A DNA stretch of 64,000 nucleotides from Yoonia vestfoldensis (lineage in GTDB: Bacteria > Pseudomonadota > Alphaproteobacteria > Rhodobacterales > Rhodobacteraceae), in assembly GCF_002158905.1 (NCBI RefSeq), contig NZ_CP021431.1:2046001-2110000 (forward strand), in the 5' to 3' direction. Positions 61,611-64,000 of the stretch are shown here, one piece after another; within the stretch, counting starts at the first letter, position 1, and every line of letters begins with the position of its first letter. The translations under genes and the position numbers were made by a program. The notes under the pieces are model-generated. The model was not told the DNA's origin and ran no database searches. It worked only from the letters and a program-made list of their open reading frames with translations.

Positions 61611-62418
61611 TGGCCAATTCCCTGGCACGGTTGGCAGCGGCCGCGACGGCGCGGCGCATCAGATCGGGCAGGCCCTTGTCCTTGTCCATCAGCACATCAA
61701 GCGCGGCCTGCGTCGTGCCATTGGGCGAGGTGACGTTGATGCGCAGCTGCGCGGGGTCTTCATCGGCGGTTTCGGCCAATTCGCCCGCGCCGCCGACCGT
61801 GGCCTTGGCCAGATCCATCGCCATTTGCGGGGTCAGCCCTTGGGCCACACCGGCGGCGGCCAGCGCCTCGATCATGTGAAAGACATAGGCGGGACCGGAC
61901 CCCGATACGGCGGTGACGGCATCCATCTGGGATTCGTCCTGCAGCCGGACGGTCTGGCCCACCGCCCAAAGCAGCGCCTCGGCCAGATCAAGATCGGCCT
62001 CTGTCGTCTTGGCATTGCCGATCAGCGCGGTGATTCCCCGCCCGATGGCGGCAGGCGTGTTGGGCATCGCGCGGATGATCGGGGTGTCGGGGCCAAAAGC
62101 CGCCTCGAACGTGGCGATGGGGGTGCCTGCGGCGATGGAAATGACCAAGGTCTTGCCAGAGCCAAGCGCCTTTACATCGGGCAAGGCGGTCATCATCATC
62201 TGCGGCTTGACCGCGATCACCGCGATGGCAGGGCTTTCGGGCAATGTGCCGCCAATATGGACGCCCTGCTGTTTCAGCCAGTCGGATGGATGCGGATCAA
62301 TGACCCAGACCGAGGTCGGCGGCAGCCCATTGCGCAGCCATCCCGCCAGCATCGCCGATCCCATCTTGCCGCAGCCCAACAAAACCAGACCACGCACGGC
62401 AACTTCGTTCATATTCAT
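61603..62418 (-). CDS. proC: Pyrroline-5-carboxylate reductase
   Basis: 271 aa, final step of proline synthesis using NADPH. GCGKMGSAMLAGWL (about 16-29) is the NADP-binding loop, then AVKPQMM, RAMPNTPAAIG and VSGSGPAYVFHMIEAL, with the signature region VTSPNGTTQAALDVL. Start at 62418 (MNMNEV) with GAGG 8 nt upstream; ATG at 62412 is possible. Confidence 0.95.
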   Translation of the reverse strand: MNMNEVAVRGLVLLGCGKMGSAMLAGWLRNGLPPTSVWVIDPHPSDWLKQQGVHIGGTLPESPAIAVIAVKPQMMMTALPDVKALGSGKTLVISIAAGTPIATFEAAFGPDTPIIRAMPNTPAAIGRGITALIGNAKTTEADLDLAEALLWAVGQTVRLQDESQMDAVTAVSGSGPAYVFHMIEALAAAGVAQGLTPQMAMDLAKATVGGAGELAETADEDPAQLRINVTSPNGTTQAALDVLMDKDKGLPDLMRRAVAAAANRARELANE

Positions 62419-62493
62419 ACAGGTCACCTCTTGTCGGAATTCCAAGAGGTTACGCCACGCCAAGGCGAAGGAAAAGCCACCTTGGCGAAATTT

Positions 62494-62997
62494 TCAGGCG
62501 CGGCCGTAGGCGCCGGCGATGGCGACTTCCAGCGCCTGTTTGGGGCTTTTATCGGCCCAGGTGACCAGCTGGATCGCGGGGTAATATTGTTCGCAGGCAT
62601 TGACCGCCGCCCCGATCATCGTGTCGATCTGATCGGGTCCGGCGACCTGATCGCCCGCCAGGACCAGCCCGTAACGGTACACCATCAGGTTCTGTTCGTC
62701 CCACCAGGTCAGCGACCCGGCCCAGAGCCGGTCATTGATCGCATTCAACGCCTCGTAAAGCGCGGGTTTGCGCGCGACGGGGGGTTCCATCTCGAAGGTG
62801 CAGATCAGGCGCAGGGTTTCGTCATAGGCCGACCAGGCCAAAGTGATCGAATAGGTGCGCCACTGACCTTCGACCGCCATGGCGATCTGGTCATCGTGGA
62901 TTCGGTCAAATTCCCAATCATGGTGTTCGGCGATATGTTCCACCAGGTCGATCGGATGCAGATCATCGGCTTCGAGGTAGTGTTCGGACAATGCCAT
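62494..62997 (-). CDS. YbjN domain-containing protein
   Basis: 167 aa. Family pattern EFDRIHDDQIAMAVEGQWRTYSITLAWSAYDE is partly visible as WEFDRIHDDQ and YSITLAWSAYDE, and NAINDRLWAGSLTWW, MVYRYGLVLAG follow. YbjN proteins are sensory or stress-related bacterial proteins of unknown mechanism; in E. coli ybjN affects motility and oxidative stress. It sits just upstream of proC in the same direction. Confidence 0.88.
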   Translation of the reverse strand: MALSEHYLEADDLHPIDLVEHIAEHHDWEFDRIHDDQIAMAVEGQWRTYSITLAWSAYDETLRLICTFEMEPPVARKPALYEALNAINDRLWAGSLTWWDEQNLMVYRYGLVLAGDQVAGPDQIDTMIGAAVNACEQYYPAIQLVTWADKSPKQALEVAIAGAYGRA

Positions 62998-63228
62998 ATG
63001 CTTGGCCTCACTGTGTTGGCGCGGGGAATGGGGGATGCCCCTAGCGCTAGCTGCCTGCTCTAGGGGCGGTAGAGTTCTGGTTTAGCCCCTACCACATATC
63101 GTGTGGCAGGATCGGCCACCTGTAAAGCAATTTCTTGGGGATAACCCTGCTGTAGCAAAAAATTCACGCCGTCGATTGCCAAGCCGCGCGCCCCGTCACA
63201 GATTGCAATCAACAAAGGAGCCTTCCCC
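62998..63228. other. Divergent region with hairpin
   Basis: About 230 nt between ybjN and the peptidase gene. CCCCTAG and CTAGGGG (63038-63066) are exact 7-nt inverted arms around 15 nt. The rest is ordinary; an AAAGGAG ribosome site is at 63215 before the peptidase. A reverse-strand open frame here has no features. Confidence 0.4.
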
Positions 63229-64000
63229 ATGAATCTCGATCTGCTGAAACGACTTTGCGAAATGCCCGGCGTGCCGGGCCATGAACACCGCATCCGCGAT
63301 CTGATCACATCCGAGATCAAGGGAATGTTCGACGCCGTCACCACCGACCCGATGGGATCGCTGCTCTGTCGGCGGGATGCCAAGAAAAAGGATGCCACGC
63401 GCATCATGCTGCTGTGCCATATGGATGAAATCGGCTTTCTGGTCAGCCATATCACCAAGGACGGCTATCTTTACCTGCAACCTGTCGGCGGGTTTGATCC
63501 GCGCAACCTGTTTTCGCGCCGCGTGCTGGTCTGCACCGATCAGGGCGATTTCAAAGGCGTGATGAACCCCGGCGGCAAGCCGATCCACATCTCATCGGCC
63601 GAAGATCGCAAGAAAGTCCCCGAAGTCACGGAATTCTTTGTCGATCTGGGGATGGGCAAGGCCGCCCGCGACAAGGTCAAGATCGGTGATTTCGTGGTCA
63701 TGGACGAGCCTTTCATCGAAATAGGCGACAAGATCGTGTCCAAGGCGCTGGATAATCGCATCGCCTGCTGGCTGGGGATCGAGGCGATCCGCGCGCTGGG
63801 CAAGAAAGGGCGCGGCGCGGAAATCCATGTCGCTTTCACCTGTCAGGAAGAGGTCGGTCTACGCGGCGCACGCACGGCAGCCTATGCGATCAAGCCCGAT
63901 ATCGGGCTGGGCATTGACGTCACGCTGGCCTGCGACACCCCCGGCATCCCTGAAAAAGACGCCACCACCACCCAAGGCGCGGGGTTCGGGCTGCATGTGC
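63229..64000 (+). CDS. M42 family metallopeptidase, 3'-truncated by window edge
   Basis: The first 257 residues are in the window; the reading frame is open to the edge. LCEMPGVPGHE at the start, IMLLCHMDEIGF with the metal His, DNRIACWLGIEAI with the bridging Asp region, and HVAFTCQEEVGLRGARTAA with the catalytic Glu pair. M42 enzymes are aminopeptidases of the tetrahedral TET type. AAAGGAG precedes the ATG. Substrate range not predictable. Confidence 0.93.
   Translation, partial: MNLDLLKRLCEMPGVPGHEHRIRDLITSEIKGMFDAVTTDPMGSLLCRRDAKKKDATRIMLLCHMDEIGFLVSHITKDGYLYLQPVGGFDPRNLFSRRVLVCTDQGDFKGVMNPGGKPIHISSAEDRKKVPEVTEFFVDLGMGKAARDKVKIGDFVVMDEPFIEIGDKIVSKALDNRIACWLGIEAIRALGKKGRGAEIHVAFTCQEEVGLRGARTAAYAIKPDIGLGIDVTLACDTPGIPEKDATTTQGAGFGLHV

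Noticed and set aside
61453-63063. 536-codon plus-strand open frame antisense to csaA, proC and ybjN
   Set aside because: No domain or motif, overlapping three well-supported genes on the other strand.

Overview
The window is a GC-rich, densely coded chromosomal segment from an alphaproteobacterium, most likely a marine Rhodobacteraceae (Roseobacter-group) member. Supporting evidence: a SAM-II riboswitch in front of metZ, a tRNA-His of the alphaproteobacterial type without G-1 (G1:U72, A73), the CarD / 7Fe ferredoxin / S4 protein / SUV3-like helicase neighbourhood, the hom-glpX-recJ order, a soxBDAG sarcosine oxidase operon, and a recurrent CCTCCGGCGGGAGTATTTTT terminator-like repeat between genes. 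All family calls come from reading the translated sequence; no database search was possible.

Layout. 0.2-9.4 kb: riboswitch-controlled metZ, yciB, an EamA transporter, ftsY, a fused diaphorase subunit resembling NAD-dependent formate dehydrogenase FdsG-FdsB but with no catalytic subunit beside it, xseA and purD. 9.5-12.0 kb: the only obvious accessory patch, an IS1182-type element next to a visibly AT-richer gene for a stand-alone DnaB-like/RecA-fold ATPase. 12.2-21.0 kb: carD, fdxA, an S4 RNA-binding protein coupled to an SUV3-like helicase, a TPR protein, an SCP2 protein coupled to a lipase-like hydrolase, and a DNA repair pair (ligase-associated exonuclease and ATP-dependent ligase). 21-28.5 kb: pepF, a Gfo/Idh/MocA dehydrogenase with a LacI-type operator, rpoH, rluD, tRNA-His, mmcB, a likely 6S RNA and several small proteins.

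28.6-37 kb is a riboflavin region (nrdR-ribD, then ribE-orphan-ribBA-ribH-nusB) interrupted by an oppositely oriented kpsS-kpsC pair for the poly-Kdo linker of a group 2-type capsule. The GTP cyclohydrolase half of RibBA has lost its zinc cysteines. 37.3-41.4 kb holds dnaG-rpoD. 41.4-48 kb holds soxBDAG and an NAD-type glutamate dehydrogenase. 48.3-51 kb encodes three Tad/Flp pilus pseudopilin-like proteins, including a VWA-domain TadG. 51.4-57 kb has a TetR regulator with a clear operator, a small lipoprotein, hom, glpX, recJ and tRNA-Glu. 57-64 kb has housekeeping genes (glyoxalase, MarR, sdhE, XRE regulator, aspartate aminotransferase, 2-hydroxyacid dehydrogenase, csaA, proC, ybjN) and a 3'-truncated M42 peptidase.

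Many genes are coupled by 4-nt stop/start overlaps, several with GTG or TTG starts (GTGA, TTGA). I saw no CRISPR array, rRNA, prophage or obvious defence island. The strongest leads for something less described are the DnaB-like ATPase at 11.3 kb, the unknown protein inside the riboflavin operon at 30.8 kb, and the orphan diaphorase at 4.2 kb.
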